The notes under the pieces were generated by a model. It saw nothing but the letters and a program-made list of their open reading frames with translations. It was not told the origin of the DNA and did no database searches. Positions 26,697-34,945 of a DNA stretch of 40,062 nt are shown here, one piece after another. Every line of letters starts with the position of its first letter. Position 1 is the stretch's first letter. Origin of the DNA: Chryseobacterium sp. ISL-6 (GTDB taxonomy: Bacteria; Bacteroidota; Bacteroidia; Flavobacteriales; Weeksellaceae); the NCBI RefSeq assembly GCF_018613715.1, contig NZ_JAGGPT010000008.1, positions 1-40,062 of the forward strand. Reading direction: 5' to 3'. The position numbers and the translations under genes were made by a program.

Positions 26697-27302
26697 ATGG
26701 AACTGGACCTATTAAAAAATAGCTGGAAAAAAATTTCCGTGGATGTAGACAGCAATGAATTCGACATCATTTCTGCAACGAGAAAACAAATGAAATCTCC
26801 TTTAGAGGAGCTTAAGAAAAGATCGAAAAAGCAAATAATAATTTTACCGCTTCTTTTTATCTTTTTAGTTGTAATGGCAATTACTGTAGCCAAGGATAAT
26901 AATAACTTTTTGATCTATATGGCCTTAATTATTCTACCCTTACTAATGATATATTATTATTTCAATTTAAGGTTAATAGGACAACTGGAAATGTTTAATG
27001 GCTCAGTAAAAAATGATATCGAAATTAAGATCAGGAAACTGATAAAGAGCAATGTTATATATCTTAACATTACCAGACTGCTCTTTCTGATTTTGATTAT
27101 TTTTTCTGAGGTATTATTGAGGTATAACAGATTTGATTTAGTTCCTGAGCTTGCCTTACTTTCAAAAGTTAGTTTTCTCTTGAGATTGTGTATGTATGTG
27201 GGAATATTAGGAATGCATTATTTAATAAGTAAATATACATTTAACCTGTATTTTGGAAAGTACTTAAAACAATTGAGAAGTATATTATCAGACATGCAGT
27301 AA
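26697..27302 (+). CDS. Membrane protein, candidate anti-sigma partner
   Basis: A 201-residue protein whose ATG is one base after the sigma factor stop, so the two are certainly co-transcribed. Residues 1-45 are cytoplasmic and charged. Four hydrophobic segments follow (around 46-64, 70-90, 122-140 and 155-177), and the C-terminus is cytoplasmic. There is no zinc-containing anti-sigma motif (HxxxCxxC) and no known anti-sigma domain that I can identify. By position it is the probable membrane-bound regulator of the sigma factor, with the N-terminal 45 residues as the possible sigma-binding part. That role is an inference. Confidence 0.8.
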   Translation: MELDLLKNSWKKISVDVDSNEFDIISATRKQMKSPLEELKKRSKKQIIILPLLFIFLVVMAITVAKDNNNFLIYMALIILPLLMIYYYFNLRLIGQLEMFNGSVKNDIEIKIRKLIKSNVIYLNITRLLFLILIIFSEVLLRYNRFDLVPELALLSKVSFLLRLCMYVGILGMHYLISKYTFNLYFGKYLKQLRSILSDMQ

Positions 27303-27303
27303 A

Positions 27304-27337
27304 AAAATACTCCGGAATTTATTTTCGGAGTATTTTT
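27304..27337 (+). terminator. Bidirectional terminator between convergent genes
   Basis: ATACTCCG / CGGAGTAT stem with an 11-base loop, flanked by an A tract and a T tract. It serves the sigma factor operon and the convergent SDR gene. Confidence 0.88.
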
Positions 27338-27346
27338 CTATATTTT

Positions 27347-28156
27347 TTAGGCTTTAATTAATAATTTACACTGTTTTAAAACGCCACCATCTGCCCTTAA
27401 ACTAGCTCCATTCGTAGCACCAGACAACGGACTTGAAAGATAGGTAGCGAGACTGGCAATTTCCTTAGGCTTAATAAATCTTTGCAATAAAGAATCAGGA
27501 TTGGTTTGCTGAATGATCGCTGTTTTCATCTGCTCAACGCTGATGTTTTGATGGGCTGCAATGTGTTCAATATTGGTAGCCACACCTTCTGAATACGTAG
27601 GGCCACCAAGAATAGTATTGACTGTTACCTCAGTTCCTTTGGTGAGTTTTGATAAACCGTTGCTAATGGCCAGCATTGAAGCTTTCGTCATTCCATAGTG
27701 GATCATATTGCCCGGAATATTGACTCCCGATTCACTGCTGATGAAAATAATTCTGCCCCATTTTTTCTCTAACATCGTGGAGAAGAGGTGGCGCGATAAC
27801 CTGACTGAACTCATGACATTGATTTCAAAAATAGTGTACCAGTCTTCATCGGAGATTGCTTCAAAATCTTTCAATTCAAATACACCTACGTTATTGATTA
27901 GAATATCGATGTCATTTAATTCCTGGAGCAAAAAATTCACTTCTTCTTTGTTTGAAAAATCAGCGACAAGGCTTGATACCTTTGCATTGGGAAATTGTTG
28001 TTTGAGTTGGGAAACTGCATTCTCAGTTTTCTCTTTTTGTCTACCATTGATAATCACTTCAGCTCCTTCTTCCAATAATTGCTGAGCGATTGCAAAACCG
28101 ATTCCCTGTGTTGAACCACTGATAAACGCTCTTTTTGATGTCAATTCTAAATTCAT
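27347..28156 (-). CDS. Short-chain dehydrogenase/reductase (SDR)
   Basis: A 269-residue classical SDR oxidoreductase. The cofactor motif GSTQGIG is at residues 14-20, NNVG at about 88, and the catalytic set is Ser141 (FISSESG), Tyr154 and Lys158 (YGMTKAS). LGGPTYSEGV follows. The NGRQKEK segment after beta-2 suggests NADP preference. It lies 51 bases downstream of a tetR gene on the same strand, but the gap holds its own promoter with a copy of the TetR operator. Substrate unknown; such tetR-SDR pairs often respond to electrophiles or xenobiotics. Confidence 0.93.
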   Translation of the reverse strand: MNLELTSKRAFISGSTQGIGFAIAQQLLEEGAEVIINGRQKEKTENAVSQLKQQFPNAKVSSLVADFSNKEEVNFLLQELNDIDILINNVGVFELKDFEAISDEDWYTIFEINVMSSVRLSRHLFSTMLEKKWGRIIFISSESGVNIPGNMIHYGMTKASMLAISNGLSKLTKGTEVTVNTILGGPTYSEGVATNIEHIAAHQNISVEQMKTAIIQQTNPDSLLQRFIKPKEIASLATYLSSPLSGATNGASLRADGGVLKQCKLLIKA

Positions 28157-28171
28157 TTTGTTTCTTGTTTA

Positions 28172-28197
28172 TTTTTGTAATGATCGATCCATAAATA
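28172..28197 (-). promoter_or_regulatory. Second TetR operator copy and promoter of the SDR gene
   Basis: TTTTTGTAATGATCGAT is identical for 17 bases to the operator at 28794; the second arm is partly degraded (CCATAAA). On the minus strand TATTTATG (28190-28197), one base off TAnnTTTG, overlaps the site. Binding would block RNA polymerase, as at the upstream copy. Confidence 0.72.
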
Positions 28198-28207
28198 GAT
28201 AAAAAAA

Positions 28208-28789
28208 TTAGCTGAGCACAGCTAATTGCATTTCTATTTGTTGAGACAGTATTTTTTTGTCAGGGTACATTCTTCTCAGCGTATTCAGACCGCACCAGAA
28301 GGTGATGAGGTATTTTCCTAATATCGAAGCATCGGTCTGATTTTTAATTTCTCCTTTTTCCTGTGCTTTACGAATGTTTTCCGTGTACATTTCTTCAACT
28401 TCTTTAAGGATCTGTATCGAGTCGTTTTCCAGCTCTTCATCGATGTAGGTCATTTCCACAACCGTATTGGCGATGATACAGCCTTTTAGGTGAGAGATCT
28501 TGCCTTCGTAGGCGATACTTCTGAAAAAGTCTTTGATCAGTTCGATGGGAGAATCACTTTTTTCCAGTTTGGTTTTAAATTCAGCGAAAGCCTCCCTTCT
28601 TTGTTGGATGGCTTCCTGAAAAACCTGTTTTTTCCCTCCTTTAAAAGTATTGTAAAAACTTCCGCTTCCTGTTCCTGTGATGGTTAATAAGTCACTTAAA
28701 GAAGTAGCAGTATAGCCCTTTTTCCAGAATATGTCCTGGGCTTTTTCTATCAATTCTAAGCTCGCGTGAATATTAGGTCTTCCTCTCAT
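28208..28789 (-). CDS. TetR/AcrR family regulator, controls itself and the SDR gene
   Basis: A 193-residue TetR regulator. The DNA-binding domain (about 9-55) reads LIEKAQDIFWKKGYTATSLSDLLTITG followed by GSGSFYNTFKGGKKQVFQEA. The C-terminal domain has the GCIIANTVVEMT block of the AcrR/TetR_C_6-like group (Cys in GCIIAN). Two matching operators, one over its own promoter and one over the SDR promoter, indicate a local two-promoter regulon. Confidence 0.93.
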   Translation of the reverse strand: MRGRPNIHASLELIEKAQDIFWKKGYTATSLSDLLTITGTGSGSFYNTFKGGKKQVFQEAIQQRREAFAEFKTKLEKSDSPIELIKDFFRSIAYEGKISHLKGCIIANTVVEMTYIDEELENDSIQILKEVEEMYTENIRKAQEKGEIKNQTDASILGKYLITFWCGLNTLRRMYPDKKILSQQIEMQLAVLS

Positions 28790-28793
28790 TTTA

Positions 28794-28819
28794 TTTTTGT
28801 AATGATCGATACAAAAATA
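28794..28819 (-). promoter_or_regulatory. TetR operator overlapping its own -7 box
   Basis: 28794-28817 is a perfect inverted repeat: TTTTTGTA, eight bases ATGATCGA, TACAAAAA. On the minus strand TATTTTTG (28812-28819), an exact TAnnTTTG box, overlaps one arm. It lies four bases from the tetR ATG. Confidence 0.8.
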
Positions 28820-28899
28820 GGAAAATGTTTTATATTGATGATAATTTTAGAAAAAAAATTAGTTATCTAAGGTTTAGTTCAATAATACGATTTATTGAA

Positions 28900-29935
28900 A
28901 TTGCTTCGTTCCTCGCAAGGACGGAATGTTTATCACTCGCAGATTACGCAGATTACGCAGATTAAAACGAAAAATATTTAAAACATAAACCACCACCACT
29001 AAACGACCTAGGAAGCTGCAGCGTTAAAAAAATAAGTTCTGTGAACGTAAAAAAAAATCTACTGTCCGAAGCGCGGGACCTCAAATTCAATAATAAATTC
29101 ACATTAAATCCGCGCAAGTTTTAGAATTTTTAGTGAACAGAACTTATTTTTAGCGAAAGCTTCCAGTCTTGAACTTTTGGTCCATTTTGCTTCAAGGCAA
29201 AAGGACAGATAAAAATAAAAAAGAATAGTGTTTATTGAGATTGCTTCGTGCCTCGCAATGACGGAATGTTTATCTCTCGCAGATTATGCAGATTACGCAG
29301 ATTAAAACGACAAATATTTAAAACATAAACCACCACCACAAAACGACCTAGGAAGCTGCAGCGTTAAAAAAATAAGTTCTGTGAACGTCAAAAAAATTCT
29401 ACTGTCCGAAGCGCGACAAAAACATTGAATCGAAAAACTCAAGATCGAATCCGCGCAAGTTTAGAATTTTTAGTGAACAGACCTTATTTTTAGCGAAAGC
29501 TTCCAGTTTTGAACTTTTGGTCCATTTTGCTTCAAGGCAAAAGGACAGATAAGAATAAAAAAGAATAGTGTTTATTGAGATTGCTTCGTGCCTCGCAATG
29601 ACGGTGGGGTTTATCACTCGCAGATTATGCAGATCAAGCAGATTAAAACGACAAATATTTAAAACATAAACCACCACCACTAAACGACCTAGGAAGCTGC
29701 AGCGTTAAGAAAATAAGTTCTGTGAACGTAAAAAAAATTCTACTGTCCGAAGCGCGGACCTCAAATTCAATAATAAATTCACATTAAATCCGCGCAAGTT
29801 TAGAATTTTTAGTGAAGAGAACTTATTTTTAGCGAAAGCTTCCAGTCTTGAACTTTAGGTCCACTTTGCTTCAAGGCAAAAGGACATAAAAAATAAAAAA
29901 ATATTTATTAAGATTGCTTCGTACCTCACAATGAC
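28900..29935 (+). repeat. Long dyad intergenic repeat, array 3 (three tandem units)
   Basis: Link hairpins at 28900-28922, 29240-29262, 29580-29602 and 29913-29935, with spacings of 340, 340 and 333. Giant hairpins run from GGAAGCT to AGCTTCC at 29011-29164, 29351-29504 and 29692-29843 (154, 154 and 152 bases). Units one and three have the type B loop (GGACCTCAAATTCAATAAT...); unit two has the type A loop (TTGAATCG...CTCAAGATCG) of arrays 1 and 2. Between units lie short tandem 11-base repeats of the form GATTACGCAGA. All units share one orientation. Confidence 0.9.
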
Positions 29936-29976
29936 GATATAGCAATTACCTGGGAAGATAAGATTGATTAAAAAAC

Positions 29977-30885
29977 TTAATTAAACGACTCCCTGAACTC
30001 AAGGGGAGTCTTCTTCGTCATTTTCTTAAAAAATTTACTAAAAGATTGCGGATGTTCAAATCCCAGTTCATAAGCAATTTCACTTATAGATAATTGAGTG
30101 GTTGACAATTTTTCTTTGGCTAGGGTATTTAGTTTCTGATGAATATGTTGTTGGGTTCCATGGCCAGTTAGTGACCGAAGCAAATCACTCAGATAGCTGG
30201 GCGAAATATTTAACTTTTCGGCAAGGAAATTCACGGTAGGAATTCCTTGTTCCAGTAAAGCGGAGTTGTTGAAGTAATCGTTCAGAGTCTCTTCAAATTT
30301 TTCCAGTAAACTGTGATTGACAGCTTTTCGGGTAATAAACTGTCGTTTATAAAAACGGTTGCTATAACTTAACAGAAGTTCTATTTGTGCGATCATTACA
30401 TCCTGACTAAAATCGTCTATTCTGTTATTTAATTCTTCCTCAATAATGGTAAAAACTGATAAGATGGTTTCCTTTTCTTTTTCAGAAAGGTGTAAAGCTT
30501 CATTGGTGGTATAAGAAAAGAACCCATATTCCTTGATTTTTTTAGCCAAAGGATAGGACAGAAGAAGATCGGGATGGAAAAACAGGAGATAGCCGGAATT
30601 GGCTTTATTATTAGGACTTTCAAAGACCTGATTGGGAGCAGTGAACACCAATCCACCTTCTCCGAAATCATAATAATTCTGTCCATATCTTGCCTGACTG
30701 CACAGATCTGTTTTATAAGCAACTTTATAAAAATTCAGCATCATGGTTGGAGACAGCTCATCCGGATTAATTTTAATGTCTTTGATATTGATAAAACTCA
30801 CCAAAGGATGTAAGGGCTTTTTCAGCCCAAACACCTTATGTAATTCAGATAAAGATTCAAATTTTTGTGGAATATTTTTATCCAT
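29977..30885 (-). CDS. AraC-family regulator (module 2)
   Basis: A 302-residue AraC-type regulator paralogous to the one at 24107-25024. The N-terminal cupin-like sensor has YDFGEGGLVFTAPNQVF. The C-terminal DNA-binding domain has PTVNFLAEKLNISPSYLSDL and SISEIAYELGFEHPQSFSKFFKKMT. The second helix-turn-helix is identical to that of the paralog from SEIAYELG to FKKMT, while the sensor domains differ far more. I start at the ATG at 30885 (MDKNIPQKF), which aligns with the paralog; the frame extends to 30936. It lies 96 bases after the aldo-keto reductase gene, with no strong terminator between them. Confidence 0.93.
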   Translation of the reverse strand: MDKNIPQKFESLSELHKVFGLKKPLHPLVSFINIKDIKINPDELSPTMMLNFYKVAYKTDLCSQARYGQNYYDFGEGGLVFTAPNQVFESPNNKANSGYLLFFHPDLLLSYPLAKKIKEYGFFSYTTNEALHLSEKEKETILSVFTIIEEELNNRIDDFSQDVMIAQIELLLSYSNRFYKRQFITRKAVNHSLLEKFEETLNDYFNNSALLEQGIPTVNFLAEKLNISPSYLSDLLRSLTGHGTQQHIHQKLNTLAKEKLSTTQLSISEIAYELGFEHPQSFSKFFKKMTKKTPLEFRESFN

Positions 30886-30981
30886 TTCAAATGAATGTAT
30901 TAACGTTGTTTTCTTATTCAGGGAATTTAATGACAATTTAGGAATAAATCTCTTTTACCAGTCCATTCCTGTGTTGTAAAA

Positions 30982-31965
30982 TTAATCTTTTAATGTTCGC
31001 AATTTGATAAGATCTTCATCTCTTCGGTTACCGTGAATCTGAATGGTCGATAATGCAGTTTCTATTTGGTTAAATTCATCCTCACTCAGTACAATTTCAG
31101 CTGAACCCATATTCTCCTCAATCCTTTTCATATTTCTTGAACCAGGAATAGGCACGATAAAATCATTTTTATGAAGCATCCACGCCAGGGAAACCTGTGC
31201 AGGAGTCGCTTCTTTTATGGTGGCAAACTGATGCAATACTTCTAACAAAGGCTGGTTGGCAATGATATTGTCCTTCTCAAAACGGGTAATAACCCTTCTG
31301 GCATCAATTCCCTTAAACTGTGTTTCCGCATTCACCTGGCCAGATAGGAAACCATTAGCAAGGGGTGAAAAGGCAACAAAACCAATTCCAAGTTCCCCAC
31401 AGGTTGGAATGACATCCTTTTCAAACTGTCGCGCCATGATGGAATATTCACTCTGAATGGCAGTGATTGGAGTCACCGCATGAGCCCTTCTGATTTCCTC
31501 TTCCGTTGACTGTGATTGACCCCAACCCAATATTTTTCCTTCTTTGATCAGTTCACCCATGCAATAAGCAATGTCTTCAACGGGAATATCCTTGTTGACC
31601 CGATGCTGATAATACAATTCGATATGGTCTTTTTTCAGTCTTTTTAATGAGTTTTCTAGTTTGTTTTTAATGATACTCATTAATTTTTCTGTGGAATAAT
31701 CTTCGATACTTTCCTGAATCCAGAACTTAGTGGCAATGCTGACTTTATTTCGAAAACCTGCTAAGGCTTCACCAAGTAATTCTTCATTGGCTCCCATTGC
31801 GTAGGCTTCAGCAGTATCAAAAAAGGTACAGCCAAGATCATAAGTGTTTCGAATTAATTCAATAGATTCCTTTCGATCCGGTACTGATCCATACCCCTGA
31901 CTTAGTCCCATACTTCCATAGCCGATTGCCGATACTTCCAAGTCTCTTAATTTTCTTGATTTCAT
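30982..31965 (-). CDS. Aldo/keto reductase
   Basis: A 327-residue NADPH-dependent aldo/keto reductase. The catalytic tetrad is visible as Asp50, Tyr55 (FFDTAEAYAMG), Lys80 (IATKFW) and His121 (YYQHRVNKD). The C-terminal cofactor loop is IVPIPGSRNMKRIEEN. The closest recognisable group is the YajO/IolS/AKR13-type reductases. They reduce aldehydes and ketones; the substrate is unknown. It forms a pair with the downstream AraC gene and is divergent from the alpha/beta hydrolase gene. Its promoter has the same structure as that of the epimerase gene. Confidence 0.94.
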   Translation of the reverse strand: MKSRKLRDLEVSAIGYGSMGLSQGYGSVPDRKESIELIRNTYDLGCTFFDTAEAYAMGANEELLGEALAGFRNKVSIATKFWIQESIEDYSTEKLMSIIKNKLENSLKRLKKDHIELYYQHRVNKDIPVEDIAYCMGELIKEGKILGWGQSQSTEEEIRRAHAVTPITAIQSEYSIMARQFEKDVIPTCGELGIGFVAFSPLANGFLSGQVNAETQFKGIDARRVITRFEKDNIIANQPLLEVLHQFATIKEATPAQVSLAWMLHKNDFIVPIPGSRNMKRIEENMGSAEIVLSEDEFNQIETALSTIQIHGNRRDEDLIKLRTLKD

Positions 31966-31990
31966 TTTTTCTTATTTAAAGTTTACTAAG

Positions 31991-32052
31991 CAAAGGTCAT
32001 CTTATCGCAAGACTTGCACGTAGCCTGATTGAGGGATCACGTAGCCTGATTG
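31991..32052 (-). promoter_or_regulatory. Promoter of the aldo/keto reductase gene with AraC-type direct repeat
   Basis: Read on the + strand: CAAAGGT (31991-31997), 22 bases, GTAGCC (32020-32025), 15 bases, GTAGCC (32041-32046). The full repeat is a perfect 15-mer, CACGTAGCCTGATTG, at 32017-32031 and 32038-32052, period 21. The spacing and order are identical to those at 26026-26095. Confidence 0.8.
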
Positions 32053-32218
32053 CGGAAAGTAAGTTGAATTAAATAAAATTAAAGTTTTGAGCATTCTAAA
32101 ATACCAAAGCGAATACCAAAGAATATCTCCGTAATTTTTGAGATTCCGAAATGTCTGATTAACCCCTGAAAATGTCTGTTTAAAGTACTTTGTACGTGAT
32201 CCGCTTGCCTGTACTTTT

Positions 32219-32226
32219 TAAGTTTG
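32219..32226 (+). promoter_or_regulatory. Flavobacterial -7 box of the alpha/beta hydrolase gene
   Basis: TAAGTTTG is an exact TAnnTTTG match, 28 bases before the ATG at 32255. Confidence 0.5.
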
Positions 32227-32254
32227 CATCATAATCATACAAAAATAAACGATA

Positions 32255-33199
32255 ATGAAAGCATTCAGAACAATTTCAGCAGCAAGTATTTTATGTGTAA
32301 CTCTTTTTACTGTAGTTACCGTATCGTGCACAGAGGAGAGTGAGGTGATCACCCAGGAAGTACAGGTATTAAATCACCGTAACGCTAAAACTAAATTTGT
32401 AAAAGTCAAAGGTAATGATTTTGCCTACCGTACCTGGGGAAAAGAAGACGGAATTCCTTTGGTATTGTTACCGGGATTAGGAGGTTCTATGGACGATTGG
32501 GATCCTGCAGTAACGGACGGACTGGCACAGAAGTATAAGATCATCATCTTCGATAACCAAGGAGTCGCAGCTTCCCAGGGAACTACCCCAAACACCGTAC
32601 AGGCTATGGCAGATGATGCCATCGATTTTATCAAAGCTTTAAACCTTACTAAAGTCAATATCATGGGATTCTCTATGGGTGGATTTGTAGCGCAAAGAGT
32701 GGTTTTAACCCAACCCACACTGATCAACAAAGTGATCCTAACAGGTACGGGACCAAAAGGAGCAATAGGATTATCCAATTTACCCAATATCATTGCCGGA
32801 ACAGCGGGATTAAGTGCTGAAGAATCTTTCCTGAAATTCGGTTTTACTCAATCAGCAGCGAGTATTGCAGCCGGAAAAGCGTCGTATGCCAGAATCCAGC
32901 TTCGTACCACCGACAGAGATCTTCCATTAAGTGATGCCACTTCCAATTCACAGTTTACTGCGGTTTTAAGTTGGGCACAGCCTGATGCCAATTCACTTGA
33001 AGATATAAAAATGATTAAAAATCCGGTGCTTATCGTTCATGGAGAAAATGATCTTCCCGTATCGGTTCAGAATGCACAAAATATGAAGCAAAATTTAGAA
33101 CATGGCGAACTTCTGGTTTTTCCGGATTCAGGTCATGCGTCTTTCTTCCAGAATCATGACGCGTTTGTAGCGAAAGCTGTTGCGTTTTTAGGTGAGTAG
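32255..33199 (+). CDS. Alpha/beta hydrolase lipoprotein
   Basis: A 314-residue alpha/beta-hydrolase-fold protein exported as a lipoprotein: residues 1-24 form a signal and VTVSC gives Cys25. The catalytic triad is Ser140 in GFSMGG, Asp266 in HGENDLP and His294 in SGHASFF. The oxyanion region is LLPGLGGSMDDW. This arrangement is that of esterases, haloperoxidase-like enzymes and related hydrolases; the substrate is not readable. The gene is divergent from the aldo/keto reductase and has slightly higher GC content than its neighbours. A terminator follows. Confidence 0.92.
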   Translation: MKAFRTISAASILCVTLFTVVTVSCTEESEVITQEVQVLNHRNAKTKFVKVKGNDFAYRTWGKEDGIPLVLLPGLGGSMDDWDPAVTDGLAQKYKIIIFDNQGVAASQGTTPNTVQAMADDAIDFIKALNLTKVNIMGFSMGGFVAQRVVLTQPTLINKVILTGTGPKGAIGLSNLPNIIAGTAGLSAEESFLKFGFTQSAASIAAGKASYARIQLRTTDRDLPLSDATSNSQFTAVLSWAQPDANSLEDIKMIKNPVLIVHGENDLPVSVQNAQNMKQNLEHGELLVFPDSGHASFFQNHDAFVAKAVAFLGE

Positions 33200-33215
33200 T
33201 TTTTGTTTTTGTGGT

Positions 33216-33250
33216 TAAGAGCTTACCGTTTATCGGTAGGCTTTTAATTT
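33216..33250 (+). terminator. Terminator of the alpha/beta hydrolase gene
   Basis: GCTTACCG (33221-33228) pairs with CGGTAGGC (33234-33241) with one wobble, followed by TTTTAATTTTT. It overlaps the stop codon of the convergent gene. Confidence 0.75.
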
Positions 33251-34758
33251 TTATATAACCTTAATTCAAAAATGTATTTGCTGAGTGATAATTCAACTGA
33301 TTTATTGCCATTCTTCCATTTCACAGTTGAATTTTCTTTATCCCGATTATTTAAAATAGGACTTCCTAGTTTTCGCGTTAGAAAAGAAAAGAGCCAGTCA
33401 AATTTTGATTTATATAACTTTTGTGTATCGATATTAGAGGTAGTTCGATCTTCTTCTACACTATCAAAATGTGATTTAATACCCCATTCAAATTCTATCA
33501 ATTCAATTGATTTTTCCTTTGCTGTATAATAATACATTGTTATCAGATGAATAGAAGGACTTTCCTTTTTTCGATAAATTCTAGGAGTTTCTATATCTTT
33601 TCCGTCAAGTAGGTAGTGAGAGATTTTGTGACTCTGGGTTAAGTCCCTTGCATTTTCCTTTTGCTCAATATCATCAATTTTATCTAAAGACAAGGTATCT
33701 AAGTTAGAATAGAAGTAATCGAAATTTTTTTCAACCCAGCTCCTTGCCCAGTCTTCATCCATAATAGGTTCCTTGTAAGAATTTTTAAATGAAGTCACAT
33801 TGATTTGATCTTTTTTAATTTCAATGATCCCAAAAGTATTTTTATCGTTAGTAGCAAACTGAATAGTTTGATATAGATTGTTCTGTATTGGGTTTCTTGT
33901 ATCATAATACCATTTGAAAGGGCGGAGATCATATTTAAAATCAAAAATTGGTATTAACTTTTTATTCTCGAGTCTTCCTATTTTTGTTGAAATACCATCG
34001 TTAAATAAATGATAAAATTTATTGTTCGCTACAAAAGAGGTTGCTATCGAACGTTTAGATTTATCATCAGTTGTATCAATATATATAACTTCACCTCCTT
34101 TCATTGAGACGCTCCCTTCTCTGAAATAACGTTCTGCTAATACTGCTTTTTTATAATCGTAAGTTTTTTTACTTATTGCTAATTTTCTAGGATCTGATAC
34201 TCTAAGGATGTATTTACTTGTCGTTAAATAATAGGCATTATCAAATTTATTGATCATTGGATCTGTTGCGGCTATTTCATATTGTTTATGAGTTAAATTA
34301 TCTTTGAACCAAGTTACCCCGCCCCATTCCCCGAAGTCGCGAGCATATATGGTGTATTTTTTATCTTGATATACAAGATCAATTCCTTTTTTAGTTTCAA
34401 TCCATTCTTTATTTTTTTCATCAAGATAAAAAGTATGATGATTATAATACTCTGTGGTAAAGATGGAATCATTTTTTATATATAAATCGTAGTAATAGGT
34501 TTGGAGCTTTTCAGGAACACTTATTTTAGAATTAACTTTTCCTTCCTCATCTAAAATGTAAAAGTTGTGATTAGAACCAGAGCTGAATTTATCATTATCA
34601 GTCTGAAAATAACAATAATATTTGGAATTATATTTTAACCAGGGTCCAGGACTTCCGGGAATATTAATTTCTATGGTTTTATAGTCAACTTTTAATTCTT
34701 GTGAATGACAAGATTGTATAGAAAATATTACGATAAAAATGAGGATAATGTTTTTCAT
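33244..34758 (-). CDS. Lipoprotein of unknown function, 504 residues
   Basis: A predicted lipoprotein: MKNIILIFIVIFSIQSCHSQ gives Cys17 after a short signal. The mature part is rich in Tyr, Lys and Asp and reads like repeated beta strands. Possible repeating units such as YYCYFQTDNDKF and KFYHLFNDGI suggest a beta-propeller-like fold up to about residue 320; then a helical segment (WARSWVEKNFDYFYSNLDTL) and a final beta region follow. I recognise no family or catalytic motif. It is convergent with the alpha/beta hydrolase gene and has no operon partner. Confidence 0.75.
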   Translation of the reverse strand: MKNIILIFIVIFSIQSCHSQELKVDYKTIEINIPGSPGPWLKYNSKYYCYFQTDNDKFSSGSNHNFYILDEEGKVNSKISVPEKLQTYYYDLYIKNDSIFTTEYYNHHTFYLDEKNKEWIETKKGIDLVYQDKKYTIYARDFGEWGGVTWFKDNLTHKQYEIAATDPMINKFDNAYYLTTSKYILRVSDPRKLAISKKTYDYKKAVLAERYFREGSVSMKGGEVIYIDTTDDKSKRSIATSFVANNKFYHLFNDGISTKIGRLENKKLIPIFDFKYDLRPFKWYYDTRNPIQNNLYQTIQFATNDKNTFGIIEIKKDQINVTSFKNSYKEPIMDEDWARSWVEKNFDYFYSNLDTLSLDKIDDIEQKENARDLTQSHKISHYLLDGKDIETPRIYRKKESPSIHLITMYYYTAKEKSIELIEFEWGIKSHFDSVEEDRTTSNIDTQKLYKSKFDWLFSFLTRKLGSPILNNRDKENSTVKWKNGNKSVELSLSKYIFELRLYKN

Positions 34759-34945
34759 GGAGCTAACTGTAATGATGCTAACTTACGATTAATTCTGAGA
34801 TTAATTTATATTCTACTTGCTGAAAATCTTAGATTTTCTTACGCCTTAAAAACAGCATAATATTCGAAATTCCCTTGCGCCTTTGCGATTAACTAAATGA
34901 AACTCAGTAATAGGTTAGCCTTTTTTATAATCTCTAATCTCTTTT
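34759..34945. other. Spacer with a short dispersed-type motif
   Basis: 187 bases between two minus-strand genes. The part at 34820-34900 contains TTGCGCCTTTGCGATTAAC, a phrase of a kind that I have seen dispersed in other flavobacterial genomes. No ORF or strong hairpin is visible. Confidence 0.3.

Noticed and set aside
28900..29935. Regular repeats with spacers, considered as a CRISPR array
   Set aside because: The repeated parts are over 150 bases, there are only three units, the between-unit DNA is also repeated, and there are no cas genes.
33272..33529. + strand frame over the end of the 504-residue lipoprotein gene
   Set aside because: No start context or domain; the lipoprotein frame on the other strand is complete, with a signal peptide.
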